Below are positions 25,442 to 34,007 of a stretch of 64,000 nt of DNA, piece by piece. Each line of letters begins with the position of its first letter. Position 1 is the first letter of the stretch. The translations under genes and the position numbers were made by a program. The DNA lies in NCBI GenBank assembly GCA_041918615.1, contig JAYRVH010000048.1, positions 1 to 64,000 on the forward strand. The letters run 5' to 3'. The DNA is from JAEUJM01 sp041918615 (lineage in GTDB: Bacteria > Actinomycetota > Acidimicrobiia > Acidimicrobiales > DATDAH01). Under the pieces are notes generated by a model. The model was not told the DNA's origin. It saw nothing but the letters and a program-made list of their open reading frames with translations, and ran no database searches.

Positions 25442-27172
25442 TCAGCCCGCGTCCCCCGCGGTCGTGGTCGTCGTGGGTGGTGGGGCCGGGGCCGGCAGGG
25501 CGGACACGAAGCGGGCGGCGAGCGGTGCGGCCGCCGACCCGCCACTGCCGCCGCCCTCGACCAGGACCGCGAACGCGATGTTCTCGTCGAAGCCCACGAA
25601 CCATCCGTGCGTCTGTGGGGGGTCCTCGGCCCCGAACTCGGCCGTGCCGGTCTTGCCCGCGATGTCACGACCGGGCACCGCCGCCCTCGTCCCGGTGCCG
25701 GTGGGCTGGTTCACGACCTCGTGCATCAGTTCGGTGATGGTGGCATCGATCGCACCGTCGATCGGGATCGGGTCGGGCCGGTCGGGGGCGTTCTCGCCCC
25801 GGATCAGGGTCGGTGCGCGCCACGACCCGTCCTTGACGGCCGCGGCCACCGTCGCCATGTGCAGCGGGCTGGCCGTCACCCGTCCCTGCCCGATGGACGC
25901 GGCCAATGCGTCCGCCTGTCCCTCGGTCTCGGGGAAGCTGCCGCCCACTGCGTCGACACCGATGTCGTAGGGCACGTTGAAGCCGAATTGGGCGGCCGAA
26001 TCACCGAGGGCGCCGTCTGGGAGCAGGCCCGACTGGATGATGAAGGCCGTGTTGCAGGACCGGTAGAAGGCCTCTCGGAACGGGATGGTGCCGAAGGCCT
26101 CACCCGCGTAGTTCCCGAACCCGTTGGCCGTCGCCGGGCACGACACCGCCACGTCGGGGTCGACTCCCGCGCGCAACAACGCGTTGGTGGTGACGATCTT
26201 GAACGTCGACCCGGGCGGGTAGGCGCCGCTGATCGGCCGGTTGAGGCCGTCGCCGGCGCTGTTGCCCAGGGCCAGTATCTCGCCGGTGGAGGGCTCGATG
26301 GCCACGAAGGCGGCGGGTCCCGAGGCCACCGAGATGGCGTTCTCGGCCGCGAGCTGGATCTGGGCGTCGAACGTGGTGGTGAGGGGCTCGCCCGGTACCC
26401 CCTCGAAGACGTGGACCACCTCGGCGGGGCCCGTGGCGCCCACCAGTTGGACCTGGCCCGACGGCTGGCCCGACAGGACGTCGTTGTAACGGGCCTCGAG
26501 CCCCTGCTGGCCGATCGTGTCGCCGGCCTCGACGAGCGGGCCGGCGTCGGCCGCCTGCTCGGGTGTGGCCGGTCCCGTGGTCCCCACGACGAGCGGGGCG
26601 GTGCCCTCGGCCAGGGGCACGCCGTCCCGGTCGACGATCGCCCCTCTGGTCGCCGCCGTCCGCGTGCGGGCGAACCGCTCGCCCTCGACCATGCCGGGGT
26701 ACAACGTGGCGGGCGACCAGTCGACCAACCAGTCGCCGTCCCGCTTGATCAGGTCGAGGGTGTTGTCGTAGCGCCATTCGCCCAGGCCGCTGAGGGTCTG
26801 GCGGGCGGTGAACGCGACGGTCGCCCGATTGCCGTCGATCTCGGCCCGGCCCGGCTCGAAACGCGCCTCGTCCACGACGAGGGCGAGCTTCATCTGCTGG
26901 TGGAGCGCCGCGTAGTCCGCGGGGGGATCGGCGACCACGGCCTGCATGGCGGAGAGATCGCCCCGGCTCCATGCGGCGAGGTAGGCGTCGGCGGTGTCGA
27001 CCCGCGGCGGGCCACCGTCTGACGAGATCGACTCGAAGGCGAGGAAGCCCAGGGCGAGCACGGTGGCCACGGCGAGCGCCACGATGGCCTGCGGGCGCGC
27101 CGCGGCGCGGTCGGTCGCGCGCCGGCCCTCCGATGCCGGCCCTCTCGCCGACGATGCATGTTGCTCGCCCAT
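25442..27172 (-). CDS. Class B penicillin-binding protein with MecA_N domain (576 aa)
   Basis: ATG 27172 starts a short cytoplasmic part, then one transmembrane helix at about 28-48. Residues 60-155 match the NTF2-like MecA_N domain (DTADAYLAAWSRGDLSAMQA). A dimerisation region follows (RTRTAATRGAIVDRDGVPLA). The transpeptidase domain has the active-site PPGSTFKIVTTNALL, YRSCNTAF (the SxN motif) and AGKTGTAEF (the KTG motif). It cross-links peptidoglycan outside the membrane; MecA_N-type PBPs often have low beta-lactam affinity. The C-terminal Pro/Thr tail is not conserved. It is divergent from the esterase gene. Confidence 0.9.
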   Translation of the reverse strand: MGEQHASSARGPASEGRRATDRAAARPQAIVALAVATVLALGFLAFESISSDGGPPRVDTADAYLAAWSRGDLSAMQAVVADPPADYAALHQQMKLALVVDEARFEPGRAEIDGNRATVAFTARQTLSGLGEWRYDNTLDLIKRDGDWLVDWSPATLYPGMVEGERFARTRTAATRGAIVDRDGVPLAEGTAPLVVGTTGPATPEQAADAGPLVEAGDTIGQQGLEARYNDVLSGQPSGQVQLVGATGPAEVVHVFEGVPGEPLTTTFDAQIQLAAENAISVASGPAAFVAIEPSTGEILALGNSAGDGLNRPISGAYPPGSTFKIVTTNALLRAGVDPDVAVSCPATANGFGNYAGEAFGTIPFREAFYRSCNTAFIIQSGLLPDGALGDSAAQFGFNVPYDIGVDAVGGSFPETEGQADALAASIGQGRVTASPLHMATVAAAVKDGSWRAPTLIRGENAPDRPDPIPIDGAIDATITELMHEVVNQPTGTGTRAAVPGRDIAGKTGTAEFGAEDPPQTHGWFVGFDENIAFAVLVEGGGSGGSAAAPLAARFVSALPAPAPPPTTTTTAGDAG

Positions 27173-27310
27173 CTCGTCCCTGTGGTGCTCGCAGCTCGGC
27201 GGACTAGGCCACGGTAGGTGGGTGATCCTAACGCGTTGGGTGGCTTCGCGTACCGCGAGGACGTGAAGGGTGACCGCCGCCCCACGCTGCCCAGGGCTAC
27301 CGTCGCCCTC

Positions 27311-28207
27311 ATGGTCGATGGCGGAGCGGGGGCGACCACCACCGCAACCGGTCGATTCACGCGGCGCCGGCTGCTGGGCGGGGGGGTGGCGCTCGGCGTC
27401 TCCGGGCTCGCCGCGGCCTGTGGCCTGTTCGACGACGACGGCCCGGAGCGGTTCGGCTACGGGAACGATCCGCTGCAGTTCGCCGAGCTCTGGAAGCCGA
27501 CCGCCGACCCCCCGTGGCCCGTGGTGGTCATGGTGCACGGTGGTGCCTGGCTCAACGGCGTGGACCGCACGATCATGGACCCCGTGGCTCGTGACCTGGC
27601 CGCGCGCAGCTACGCCGTATGGAACATCGAGTACCGCCGCCTGGGTGATGGTGGCGGCGGCTGGCCCGGCACGTTCACCGATGTCGCGGCCGCCATCGAC
27701 GCGGTGGCCGCCCGACCCGAGAAGGTGCCCGTCGACCCCGAGCGGGTCATCCTGCTCGGGCACTCGGCCGGAGGCCACCTCGCGCTGTGGGGCGCGGCGC
27801 GTCCCGGTCTGCCGGCCGGCGCTCCTGGCGGCGGTCCGCTGATCACCCCACGGGCGGTGATGGCACTGGCCCCGATCGCCGACCTGGCCCGGTGCGCCGA
27901 CGAGGGCACGGTCGACGGTGCCTGCCTGCAACTCCTCGGCGGCTCACCCGCCGAGGTCCCCGAGCGGTACGCCGTCGCCTCACCCCGGCAACGGCTGCCG
28001 ATCGGCGTGCGTCAACGGGTCTTCCACGGCACGAGTGACGACGTCTTGCCGATCGGCCTGAGCCGCGACTACGTCGCCGCGGCCAGTGCCGCCGGCGACG
28101 ATGCCGAGCTGATCGAGCTGCCGTTCGCGAACCACTTCACCGTGCTCGAGCCGGACGGCGGGGCCTGGGCAGAGGTGACGAGCCGGGTGGGAGCGCTCTT
28201 CCTCTGA
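27311..28207 (+). CDS. Tat-exported alpha/beta hydrolase lipoprotein (298 aa)
   Basis: FTRRRLLGGGVALGVSGLAA followed by Cys is a twin-arginine signal with a lipobox, so the enzyme is exported folded and lipid-anchored. VMVHGGAWLNGVDRTIM gives the HGG oxyanion block and VILLGHSAGGHLALWGA the GHSAGG nucleophile Ser. VFHGTSDDVLPIGLSRDY supplies the Asp and LPFANHFTVLEP the His. It belongs to the BD-FAE/esterase-lipase group. TACCGT at 27298-27303, seven bases before ATG 27311, supports this start; the frame extends to 27218 without family resemblance. Confidence 0.87.
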   Translation: MVDGGAGATTTATGRFTRRRLLGGGVALGVSGLAAACGLFDDDGPERFGYGNDPLQFAELWKPTADPPWPVVVMVHGGAWLNGVDRTIMDPVARDLAARSYAVWNIEYRRLGDGGGGWPGTFTDVAAAIDAVAARPEKVPVDPERVILLGHSAGGHLALWGAARPGLPAGAPGGGPLITPRAVMALAPIADLARCADEGTVDGACLQLLGGSPAEVPERYAVASPRQRLPIGVRQRVFHGTSDDVLPIGLSRDYVAAASAAGDDAELIELPFANHFTVLEPDGGAWAEVTSRVGALFL

Positions 28208-28237
28208 GCCTCCGCTGAAGCGTGGCCGTGGACCTCG

Positions 28238-29095
28238 TCAGCCCGCCAGGATCCACTGCTGGGTGGGCTCGGGCTCGACGTCGTCGCTGAAGAAGCGGTC
28301 GAAGGCCTCGTCGCTCTGGTGGTCGTAGGGCTCGCTGGCCCACTTGGCCTTGAACGACTTCTCGAGTGAGCTCACCGATGACGCGTCGATCACCTCGGCC
28401 GGCGCCTCCCCATCGCTCGCGCCATGGTCGACGGCGGCGACCGGGGGGGCCAGGTCGGTGGGATCGATCTCGACCCGGTGCTGGGCGATGGCATAGCTGA
28501 GCAGGTCGGGGTTCTGGGCGATCCGAGCCAGTTCGTCGGCTGCCCCGGCGATCCGGGTGCGCAGGTGGGAGCGGACCCCGTCGAGGGCCATGGTCTCGGC
28601 GGCGACGGCGAGTCGCAGTGCCTCGAGCTGGGACGACTCTGCTCGTACACGGTCCCATTCGTCTGCGATGGCCTGGCGCTCCTTGGCGAAGTACTCGCGC
28701 GCCTGTTCCTGGGCCTGCGTGAGGATCGCCTGCGAGCGGGCTCGGGCGTCGGACACCGCGGCGATGGCCGTCTTCTCGGCCAGGGCAAGCGTCCGCTCGA
28801 GCAGCCCCGAGTTGTCCTCGACCGGGGCGGGCGACGGTGGGGCAACCGAGAGCTGCTGTCGGACCTCGGCCTCCCGCGCCTCGGCGGTCGCGGCCCGGCC
28901 CTCGGCGGTCGCGGCTCGGCCCTCGGCCTCTCGGAGCTTGTGCAGCATCCGCTCCACGGCCCCGCTGGCGTTGACCAGGAAGGCCGTCACCTCCGCGGTG
29001 TCGAATCCTCGCTTGGCCGAGCTGAACACGAGGTCACCGAAGATCCGACGCGTGCGCTCGTCGGCGATCGGGACTGCCACAGAAGTGTCGGACAT
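28238..29095 (-). CDS. DivIVA-domain coiled-coil protein (285 aa)
   Basis: Residues 16-60 contain FGDLVFSSAKRGFDTAEVTA, close to the F-x-x-x-x-R-G-Y/F-D-x-x-E-V consensus of the DivIVA N-terminal domain that binds curved membrane. A long coiled coil follows (about 55-200), including AREYFAKERQAIADEWDRVR. A 21-base unit repeated at 28880-28921 encodes two copies of EGRAATA. The C-terminal acidic tail ends PTQQWILAG. Such proteins position cell-wall or division enzymes. It lacks the length of Wag31 and is likely an accessory DivIVA-like factor. GAGGAG lies nine bases before the ATG. Confidence 0.82.
   Translation of the reverse strand: MSDTSVAVPIADERTRRIFGDLVFSSAKRGFDTAEVTAFLVNASGAVERMLHKLREAEGRAATAEGRAATAEAREAEVRQQLSVAPPSPAPVEDNSGLLERTLALAEKTAIAAVSDARARSQAILTQAQEQAREYFAKERQAIADEWDRVRAESSQLEALRLAVAAETMALDGVRSHLRTRIAGAADELARIAQNPDLLSYAIAQHRVEIDPTDLAPPVAAVDHGASDGEAPAEVIDASSVSSLEKSFKAKWASEPYDHQSDEAFDRFFSDDVEPEPTQQWILAG
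28880..28921. repeat. 21-base tandem repeat in the DivIVA-like gene
   Basis: Two adjacent 21-base copies differ by one base and keep the reading frame. They lengthen the coiled coil by one full heptad (seven residues), so the periodicity is preserved. Copy number may vary between strains. Confidence 0.6.
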
Positions 29096-29192
29096 CCGCT
29101 GGTCTCCTCGACGCTGGCTGTTCTCCCCTCATTGGTCGGCAGCACAGCGTCGATCTTGAGCGGCGGCGTCTCCGACGGCGCCCCCGCCGGGG

Positions 29193-30179
29193 TCAGTACG
29201 CCCGCACCCACTCGGCGTAGCGGGGTGAGAAGAGCGCAGGGAGGCCGCCGGTGTGGAGGAAGACCGTGGGCGTCGAGCCGTCGATGCGCCCGGACCGCAC
29301 CGCCGCCACCAGACCGGCCATGCCCTTGCCCGTGTAGACCGGGTCGAGGAGCACCCCCTCGCACCGGGCGGCCAGGTCGAGCGCCTCGCGGCCGGCCTGG
29401 GTCGGGGCACCGTACCCGGCACCGAAGTGGTCGTGGTCGACGTGGACGGTCCCGACCGGCACCGGGCGACCGGCGAGGGCGGCCGTCGCCGCCGCCATGG
29501 CGGGCACCGCCTCGTCGAGGTCCGGCCGTGTGCCGACGTCGACCCCGATGACCCGGTCGTGGTCGCCGAACCCGGCGACCAGGCCCGCGTGGGTGCCGCC
29601 CGATCCGGCGGCGACCACGACGAGCGGCGACCCCGGCACCTGGGCGGCGATCTCGTCGGACGCCCGGACATAGCCCAGGGCCCCGACGGGCGAGGCGCCG
29701 CCGACGGGGATCGTGTAGGGGCGACGCCCGGCCTCGACCAGCCGGGCGGCCGCCGCGGTGATGGCGGCCTCGAGGCCGTAGTAGTCGAGGTCGCCGGCCC
29801 ACTCGAAGTCGGGGGCGAGGACCTCGTCGAGCACCACGTTGCCCGTCGCCCGGTCGGGGCGGTCGCTGGCCATCACCACCGTGGCAGCCAGTCCGATGCG
29901 GTTGGCCGCCGCGGCGGTGAGCCGGACGTGGTTGCTCTGGCGGCCCCCACCGGTGACCAGGGTGTCCGCCCCCGCCCCGACCGCGGCCGCGCACAGGTAC
30001 TCGAGCTTGCGCACCTTGTTCCCGCCCCCGGCCATGCCGGTGAGGTCGTCGTGCTTGATCCACAGCGATCCCGCCGGCAGTCCCAACTCGCGGGCCAGGC
30101 GGTCCATCGCCAGGATGGGCGTCGGCAGGTGGGCGAGGGGGGTCCGCGGCGCGTGGGGTGGGCCGGTCGTCTCGGGCAT
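29193..30179 (-). CDS. D-cysteine desulfhydrase/ACC deaminase-family PLP enzyme (328 aa)
   Basis: The protein opens PRTPLAHLPTPILAMDRLAR. WIKHDDLTGMAGGGNKVRKL contains the PLP-binding Lys (GGNKVRKLE) of this fold-type II family, and TLVTGGGRQSNHVRLTAAAA the substrate carboxylate loop (SNH). LVVVAAGSGGTHAGLVAGFG binds the PLP phosphate. Family members degrade D-cysteine or 1-aminocyclopropane-1-carboxylate; the sequence here does not separate them with certainty. The start ATG 30179 is six bases after a minus-strand TACGGT box. It shares a promoter region with the divergent GGCT-like gene. Confidence 0.87.
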   Translation of the reverse strand: MPETTGPPHAPRTPLAHLPTPILAMDRLARELGLPAGSLWIKHDDLTGMAGGGNKVRKLEYLCAAAVGAGADTLVTGGGRQSNHVRLTAAAANRIGLAATVVMASDRPDRATGNVVLDEVLAPDFEWAGDLDYYGLEAAITAAAARLVEAGRRPYTIPVGGASPVGALGYVRASDEIAAQVPGSPLVVVAAGSGGTHAGLVAGFGDHDRVIGVDVGTRPDLDEAVPAMAAATAALAGRPVPVGTVHVDHDHFGAGYGAPTQAGREALDLAARCEGVLLDPVYTGKGMAGLVAAVRSGRIDGSTPTVFLHTGGLPALFSPRYAEWVRAY

Positions 30180-30185
30180 GGGCCA

Positions 30186-30195
30186 ACCGTAGGCT
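30186..30195. promoter_or_regulatory. Overlapping divergent -10 boxes
   Basis: The ten bases ACCGTAGGCT contain TAGGCT on the plus strand (30190-30195, seven bases before GTG 30203) and TACGGT on the minus strand (30191-30186, six bases before ATG 30179). The two boxes share the central TA. Both spacings fit leaderless transcripts. Only 23 bases separate the two start codons, so no ordinary leader or ribosome binding site can exist for either gene. Confidence 0.65.
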
Positions 30196-30202
30196 CGACC
30201 TC

Positions 30203-30862
30203 GTGGCCGAGGACCCTCCCGACCAGGTCTGGTACGTGAGCTACGGGTCGAACCTGCACCGGGCCCGGTTCCTCTCGTACCTCGAAGGAGGCCGGATGCC
30301 GGGGGGCCGACGGGCCGACCGGGGCTGCCGCGACCCGTCGCCGCCGCTGGCCGACGAGCCGCGCCACCTGTCCTACGACCTCTACTTCTCGGGTGAGTCG
30401 CGCGTGTGGGGTGGCGGGGTCGCATTCCTCGACCACGCCCACCGGGCCTCGGCGCCCCGCACCACCTACGCCCGCACCTACCTGATCACCGGCTCGCAGT
30501 TCGAGGACCTCGTGGCCCAGGAGAGCAAGCGGGCCCACGCCGCGGTGGACTGGCGCACCCTCGTCCGGACGGGACGAGCCGACGCGGGGCCCGGCCGCTA
30601 CGACACGCTGGTGCTGGTGGGCGAGCGCGACGGCGCCCCGATGGTGACGTTCACCCATCCCCGGCCCATGCTCGCGAACCCGGCGGCGGTACCGGTGATC
30701 GGGTACCTGCGAATGCTGGCCGAGGGCCTCCGTGAGAGCCACGGCCTGCCCGACGCCGACATCGCCGAGTACCTGGTCGCCCGCCCCGGCGCGGCCGGCG
30801 CCTGGACCCGCGAGACCCTGCTCGAGACGCTGGGCGACCCGCGGCCGGCCGGCGGCGCCTAA
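30203..30862 (+). CDS. Gamma-glutamylcyclotransferase-fold-like protein (219 aa)
   Basis: The N-terminus VWYVSYGSNLHRARFLSYLE resembles the YGSN substrate loop of gamma-glutamylcyclotransferase-like proteins. RHLSYDLYFSGESRVWGGGV and the later ARTYLITGSQFEDLVAQES continue that fold. Proteins of this type in actinobacteria are often labelled histone deacetylase, but no deacetylase metal ligands are visible. The catalytic Glu cannot be assigned with certainty. The start GTG 30203 fits a leaderless message from TAGGCT. It ends on the same bases as the convergent MBL gene. Confidence 0.72.
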   Translation: MAEDPPDQVWYVSYGSNLHRARFLSYLEGGRMPGGRRADRGCRDPSPPLADEPRHLSYDLYFSGESRVWGGGVAFLDHAHRASAPRTTYARTYLITGSQFEDLVAQESKRAHAAVDWRTLVRTGRADAGPGRYDTLVLVGERDGAPMVTFTHPRPMLANPAAVPVIGYLRMLAEGLRESHGLPDADIAEYLVARPGAAGAWTRETLLETLGDPRPAGGA

Positions 30863-31575
30863 CCGCCCAGCATCGCCAGGAACTCGCCGGCGCTGCGCGG
30901 CCGGAACACGAAGTTGTGGGCGCGGGTGTCGGCCATCGAGGCCGAGGGATCGGCGGAATAGAGGTGGCCGGGGAAGAGGGTGGCATCGTCGGGCACCTTG
31001 GCCAGCTTCTGGGTGATGCTCTCGTAGAGCGCCGCCGCGTCGCCGCCGGGCAGGTCGGTGCGGCCGCACCCCTCGAGGAACAGCGTGTCGCCCGCCACGA
31101 GGCGGTTGTCGACGAGGAAGCACTGACCGCCCGGTGTGTGGCCGGGGGTGTGGATGAGCTCGATGGGGATCTCGCCCACCCGCACGACGTCGCCGCTCAC
31201 GTGCTCGACGAGGTCGGTGGCGGCCGCACCCGTCACCCGCTGCACCCATGGGGCCTCGTCGGCCTGCACGTGGATCGGGACGTGATGACGTTCGAGCAAC
31301 GCGCCGACACCCTCGATCGAGTAGCCCATCATGTCGCCGCCCACGTGATCGGGGTGGTAGTGGGTGGCCAGAGCGCCGACGAGCGCCATCTCGTCGTCGG
31401 CGAGGATCGCGAGCAGGCCGTCGATGTCGTAGGCCGGGTCGATCACCACGGCCTCGCCCGTCTCGCGGTCCCCCACCAGGTAGACGAAATTCACCATCTG
31501 GCGGGCGACCGGGTCGGCGGTGGCGAAGTCGCGACCGGCGAGCAGTTGGCGGAAGTACAGGCGATCGTTGTCCAC
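30859..31575 (-). CDS. Metallo-beta-lactamase-fold hydrolase (238 aa)
   Basis: NFVYLVGDRETGEAVVIDPA opens the fold. THYHPDHVGGDMMGY is the H-x-H-x-D-H motif. IHTPGHTPGGQCFLVDNR carries the third His, and VAGDTLFLEGCGRTDLPGGD the bridging Asp. The GCGRTDLPGG block and FPGHLY end are typical of the glyoxalase II/persulfide dioxygenase branch; reactions cannot be separated from this alone. GTG 31575 is chosen because TACGGT lies six bases upstream. Its TAG stop (30861-30859) overlaps the TAA of the convergent gene. Confidence 0.88.
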   Translation of the reverse strand: MDNDRLYFRQLLAGRDFATADPVARQMVNFVYLVGDRETGEAVVIDPAYDIDGLLAILADDEMALVGALATHYHPDHVGGDMMGYSIEGVGALLERHHVPIHVQADEAPWVQRVTGAAATDLVEHVSGDVVRVGEIPIELIHTPGHTPGGQCFLVDNRLVAGDTLFLEGCGRTDLPGGDAAALYESITQKLAKVPDDATLFPGHLYSADPSASMADTRAHNFVFRPRSAGEFLAMLGG

Positions 31576-31581
31576 GGCGTC

Positions 31582-31663
31582 ACCGTACCTGTGCACGGGT
31601 TCGCCCCGGTCGGCCGCGCCAGCGTCTCGACGACGGGTACGGGCGGTGAAACGCCCGTACCAT
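31582..31663. promoter_or_regulatory. Divergent leaderless promoters of the MBL and desaturase genes
   Basis: On the minus strand TACGGT (31587-31582) lies six bases before GTG 31575. On the plus strand TACCAT (31658-31663) lies six bases before ATG 31670. The 70 bases between the two -10 boxes are enough for separate -35 regions. I see no operator palindrome. Confidence 0.55.
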
Positions 31664-31669
31664 GGGGGC

Positions 31670-32683
31670 ATGGCCGTGGCCGAGACCGCTCCCCCGAAGG
31701 AGCGCGACCCCGAACGCGAGCGCCGGCTCGGCCTCGGGGGCATGGCGCCGCCCGCATCGGCCCTGCCCGACGTCCTGCCCACCGACCGCCTGCTCGCCGG
31801 CGGCAAGCCCGTGCCCGCGCTCCGGGCCGAGCTGCGCCGCATCCCCAACCTGCGCAACGCCGGCAACGTGCTGTCGGTGTGGGTGCAGTCGTTCGGCGTG
31901 ATCGCCCTCGCCGTCGTACTGCACCACCCGTTGGCCTGGGTGGCCGCGTTCCTGCTGATGGGGCGCGCCTTCGCGCTCTACGCGATCCTCGCCCACGAGG
32001 CCGCGCACCGACTGTTGTTCTCGAACCGTCGCCTCAACGACGTGGTGGGCCGCTGGGGGCTCGCCTACCCGGCCTTCGTGCCCTTCGACGCCTACCGTCG
32101 CTCGCACTTCGCCCACCACCGCGATGAGCTCGGGCCCGACGAGCCCGACGTCGCCCTCTACGCCCGCTACCCCGTCACCAGGGCGTCACTGCGCCGCAAG
32201 CTCACCCGTGACGCCGTGGGCAACTCGGGCTGGAAGAACCTGAAGGGCCTGCTGCTCGCCCTGCGCAGCCCCACGGCGCGGCCGGTCGCCCTGCGCATCA
32301 TCGCCGCCCAGGCCGTGCTGCTCGCGGGGTTCACCCTCGCCGGGCGCCCCGAGCTCTACGCCGTGCTGTGGCTCGCGCCGTGGATGACGGTGTGGCGGGT
32401 GATCAACCGCCTCCGGGCCATCGCCGAGCACGGCGGCATGACCCGTTCACCCGACCGCCGCCAGACCACCCACCACGTCCACCAGCACCTGCTCGCCCGC
32501 TTCTGGATGGTGCCGTTCAACACGGGCTGGCACCTGGCCCACCACGTCGACATGGGCGTGCCCTTCCAGCACCTGCCCGCGCTGCACCGCGAGCTGGTCG
32601 ACGCCGGCTGGGTGACGCCCGAGATCACGTACCCGACCTACCGCTCGCTCTGGCGCGCCCTGGCGTCCCGCCCTTCGGGCTGA
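31670..32683 (+). CDS. Membrane fatty acid desaturase-type protein (337 aa)
   Basis: Three His boxes are in order: ILAHEAAHRLLF (H-x3-H), RRSHFAHHRDELGPDEPD (H-x2-HH), and WHLAHHVDMGVPFQHLP (H-x2-HH), with HHVHQHLLARFW just before the last. Hydrophobic segments lie at about 65-105 and 205-245. This is the di-iron fatty acid desaturase family (PF00487), probably acting on a lipid or hydroxylating a hydrocarbon. The start ATG 31670 follows TACCAT by six bases. Redox partners are not nearby. Confidence 0.87.
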   Translation: MAVAETAPPKERDPERERRLGLGGMAPPASALPDVLPTDRLLAGGKPVPALRAELRRIPNLRNAGNVLSVWVQSFGVIALAVVLHHPLAWVAAFLLMGRAFALYAILAHEAAHRLLFSNRRLNDVVGRWGLAYPAFVPFDAYRRSHFAHHRDELGPDEPDVALYARYPVTRASLRRKLTRDAVGNSGWKNLKGLLLALRSPTARPVALRIIAAQAVLLAGFTLAGRPELYAVLWLAPWMTVWRVINRLRAIAEHGGMTRSPDRRQTTHHVHQHLLARFWMVPFNTGWHLAHHVDMGVPFQHLPALHRELVDAGWVTPEITYPTYRSLWRALASRPSG

Positions 32684-32700
32684 GCCCGGGTCGGGCAGGC

Positions 32701-33942
32701 TCAGCCGGCCTCGCCGTCGGGGTCGCCGCCCGAGGGGTCGGAGGCGTTGGATGGGTCGGACACATCGCTGGCGAGCTCGAGCCCCGGACGACGGCGCCAT
32801 TCCGCCTCGGCGATCGACACGACCTCGCGCACCGGGATGCCCAGGTGCCGGGCCGCCCGGCGCGCGTCGTCGTGCTCGACCTTCACCCGGCCCACGCTCA
32901 CCTTCACCCGCACGGGCAGCCCGTTCACCTCGACCTCGTGCTCGGCCCGTGGCGACGGCCATCGCCCGAGCGTCTGGCCCCGCACACCGAGCGAGCCCGT
33001 CTCGCGGGTGAGGGTGGCCGCCACCTGCGCAGCCACCGCCACGTCGGCGAGCACGCTCACCGTGTGGGCCGGGCGACCCTTCTTCATCACGATCGGGGTC
33101 ACCCAGGCGTCGTGCGCCCCCGCGTTCATGAGGGCGCTGACGGTGTGCGCGAGCGTCTCGCCGGTGGCGTCGTCGACGTTGACCTCGAGCAGCTGCACCG
33201 GCTGGCCTGGCGCGAGGTCGGCCGCCTGGGTCCCCAGCACCACCTGGGTGAGGTTGGGGCGATCGTCGAGCTCGGCGGTGCCCGCCCCGAACCCGCTGGC
33301 CTCGACCGTCATGGGCGGGAGCGGGCCCCACCCCACGGCGAGGGCCGACAGGAGCGCGGCCCCGGTGGGCGTGGTGAGCTCGATCGGGATGTCGAGGCCG
33401 TAGACGGGCGCGTCGCGGAGCAGTTCGATCACCGCCGGCGGCGGGTTCGGGAGCGCACCGTGCGCGCTGCGGATCATGCCCACTCCGTGGGCGACCGGGC
33501 TGGCGTGCACCTGGTCGACGTCGAGCAGCTCGAGCGCCGCGCACGAGCCCACGACGTCGATGATGGCGTCGAGCGCCCCGACCTCGTGGAAGTGCACCTG
33601 CTCGGGTGGCCGGTTGTGCAACCGCCCCTCGGCACGGGCCAGGGCGCCGAAAGTGGCCAGGGCACGCTCGCGCACACGCTCGGGCAGGCGCGCCTCTTCG
33701 AGGAGGCCGGTGATGTGCCCCGCGGTGCGCACGACGGTGGTGGCCTCGGCCAGCACGTTGATGTGGGTCGCGGCGATGCCGTTGCGCATCACGGGCTCGG
33801 CCTCGAGGCTCCAGCCCGACACCGGCACGCGTGCGCACATGGCCCGCACCTCGTCGAGGTCGGCGCCGGCGTCGACCAGGGCGCCCAGCGCCATGTCGCC
33901 CGCGATGCCCGAGAAGCAGTGGAACCACGCCAGGCGGGTCAC
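32701..33942 (-). CDS. larC: Nickel-pincer cofactor nickel chelatase LarC (413 aa)
   Basis: From GTG 33942 it starts RLAWFHCFSGIAGDMALGAL, the conserved LarC N-terminus. HNRPPEQVHFHEVGALDAII and VELTTPTGAALL-type sequence (PIELTTPTGAALLSALAVGW) are further signatures. The C-terminal half (LEVNVDDATGETLAHTVSAL, AWVTPIVMKKGRPAHTVSVL) is the CTP-dependent nickel insertion part. In Lactiplantibacillus larC needs a ribosomal frameshift; here a single intact frame encodes both halves. LarC inserts Ni into the pyridinium-dithiocarboxylate made by LarB and LarE. It follows larB by 52 bases on the same strand. LarE is not in this window. Confidence 0.93.
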   Translation of the reverse strand: MTRLAWFHCFSGIAGDMALGALVDAGADLDEVRAMCARVPVSGWSLEAEPVMRNGIAATHINVLAEATTVVRTAGHITGLLEEARLPERVRERALATFGALARAEGRLHNRPPEQVHFHEVGALDAIIDVVGSCAALELLDVDQVHASPVAHGVGMIRSAHGALPNPPPAVIELLRDAPVYGLDIPIELTTPTGAALLSALAVGWGPLPPMTVEASGFGAGTAELDDRPNLTQVVLGTQAADLAPGQPVQLLEVNVDDATGETLAHTVSALMNAGAHDAWVTPIVMKKGRPAHTVSVLADVAVAAQVAATLTRETGSLGVRGQTLGRWPSPRAEHEVEVNGLPVRVKVSVGRVKVEHDDARRAARHLGIPVREVVSIAEAEWRRRPGLELASDVSDPSNASDPSGGDPDGEAG

Positions 33943-33962
33943 GCCCGCCCCCTCACGGCTCG

Positions 33963-34007
33963 TTCTCGGCGCAACCACTCACTCTCCGATGGAGTCATTG
34001 CGCCGAG
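33963..34007. repeat. Hairpin repeat element, copy A (between larB and larC)
   Basis: CTCGGCGCAA (33965-33974) and TTGCGCCGAG (33998-34007) are a perfect 10-base inverted repeat with a 23-base loop that itself contains an ACTC/GAGT pair. Read on the minus strand it ends TTGCGCCGAGAACGAG, close to the ends of copies B and C in this window. It overlaps the last codons of larB. It may act as a transcript-processing or attenuation hairpin between larB and larC. Confidence 0.55.
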
